NCBI GenBank assembly: GCA_937888615.1 | Contig: CALABZ010000183.1 | Location: 1-14,434 of the forward strand | DNA from: an uncultured Lentisphaeria bacterium | Lineage (GTDB): Bacteria > Verrucomicrobiota > Lentisphaeria > Victivallales > Victivallaceae | Direction of reading: 5' to 3' | Length of the DNA stretch: 14,434 bases | Shown: in pieces, positions 13,962 through 14,434 of the stretch | How positions within the stretch are numbered: the stretch's first letter is position 1 | How the letters are laid out: each line of letters starts with the position of its first letter | Position numbers and translations under genes: made by a program | The notes under the pieces: generated by a model | Databases searched by the model: none | Told to the model about the DNA's origin: nothing | The model's input: only the letters and a program-made list of their open reading frames with translations

Positions 13962-14128
13962 ATGCAGCTTTCTTTATTCTGTGATTATCGCTTTGACCTG
14001 AAAACTTCTGCTTTTCATGTCAAATACGATGCACTGTTTTAGCCGTTGAAGCGGCTTTGGAGAAAATCCCACGGTCCAAACGTGTCGGCAGGACCGGCTC
14101 TGGCAACCTGGCTATCAAGACTTCTTAG
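13962..14128 (+). pseudogene. Broken plus-strand ORF, possibly a transposase N-terminal remnant
   Basis: An ATG at 13962 follows an AAGGA site and reads MQLSLFCDYRFDLKTSAF and eight more residues to a TAG at 14040-14042. Another frame then continues with AVEAALEKIPRSKRVGRTGS up to a stop near 14128, next to the IS5-type debris. The N-terminal MQLSLF and the 'D.LF..V..AL..IPRSKR.GR.G' style are reminiscent of some transposase N-termini. The similarity is impressionistic, and the region might instead be non-coding. Confidence 0.25.
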
Positions 14129-14146
14129 ATGGTGTCGCTAATAAAT

Positions 14147-14434
14147 TCATATCCATGCGGCAATACATCTGGTTTGCAGCGCCGCCGGAAACGAGACTGC
14201 TTTTTTTGCATATCGTGTTGCAATTCCGCGCCACCGCTTTAATTCCATCAATCAATTCTTCAGCTTGTCCACAATCCGATGCGGTACCTTTTTGTAATAA
14301 GGATTCTGACCGGCACACCATGCGCCTTCACGGACAAATGTATCTTGGTGTTGAACTCCCGGTGACAAATCACGCCAGGTGCTCCTGTCCGCAAAATCCC
14401 AAATACAGCATTGATAAATTACCGATTATCCCGG
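14147..14434 (-). pseudogene. Degraded, internally deleted IS5-family transposase, running off the window
   Basis: Fragments of an IS5-type DDE transposase can be read in three frames in the right order: ILRTGAP and then (after a missing base) WRDLSPG, NTKIHLSVKAHGVPVRILIT, then one frame over KGTASDCGQAEELIDGI, then one frame over LKRWRGIATRYAKKAVSFPA and AALQTRCIAAWI with a stop at 14147-14149. In intact relatives, CGQAEELIDGI is separated from the RWRGIATRYAK block by the catalytic DRGYD region and the central part, which are deleted here. At least three frame disruptions make the copy dead. Terminal inverted repeats were not identified. Confidence 0.75.

Overview
The window comes from a Gram-negative bacterium. 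The evidence is an outer-membrane polysaccharide-export (OPX, Wza-like) protein, a lipoprotein, and signal-peptide proteins with a C-terminus typical of surface-repeat proteins. The phylum cannot be fixed from sequence alone. A deltaproteobacterial or PVC-type (Lentisphaerae/Verrucomicrobia-like) origin is my guess. All convincing genes are on the minus strand, so transcription runs from high to low coordinates. The left two thirds looks AT-richer and the right third GC-richer by eye; this was not computed.

Positions 9551 to 126 form one co-directional gene cluster for a ribosomally made, post-translationally modified peptide (RiPP). In transcription order it holds: a 93-aa precursor whose C-terminal two thirds carries six cysteines spaced 11, 11, 11, 10 and 11 residues; a fusion of an S26 signal-peptidase-like domain to an HPr-kinase-like P-loop domain (ScmC-like); an NTP_transf_5-type nucleotidyltransferase; a PqqD-like recognition protein (ScmD-like); two radical SAM/SPASM enzymes (ScmE- and ScmF-like); an ABC exporter; and an OPX protein with several SLBB domains. 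The C-D-E-F order matches what I recall of the 'SynChlorMet' cassette, for which I recall no assigned precursor. The likely logic is that PqqD binds the leader, the two radical SAM enzymes install crosslinks on the Cys-repeat core, the kinase and nucleotidyltransferase tailor it, the S26 domain may cut the leader, and the ABC and OPX proteins take the product across both membranes. Two genes carry what look like single-base indels in homopolymers (the ABC transporter at the G4 run 1883-1886 and the nucleotidyltransferase at the A6 run 6288-6293). This could be assembly error or real decay.

Positions 9866 to 13795 hold an unrelated envelope or stress-type block: a NarL-family histidine kinase and response regulator pair, a periplasmic triple-BON-domain protein, a 52-aa DUF3309 membrane peptide, an LA_2272-type surface-repeat protein and a small lipoprotein.

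The right edge (about 13960 to 14434) is mobile-element debris: a degraded IS5-family transposase on the minus strand and, less surely, a broken plus-strand ORF beside it. The left edge holds a broken or partial ORF translationally coupled to the OPX gene.
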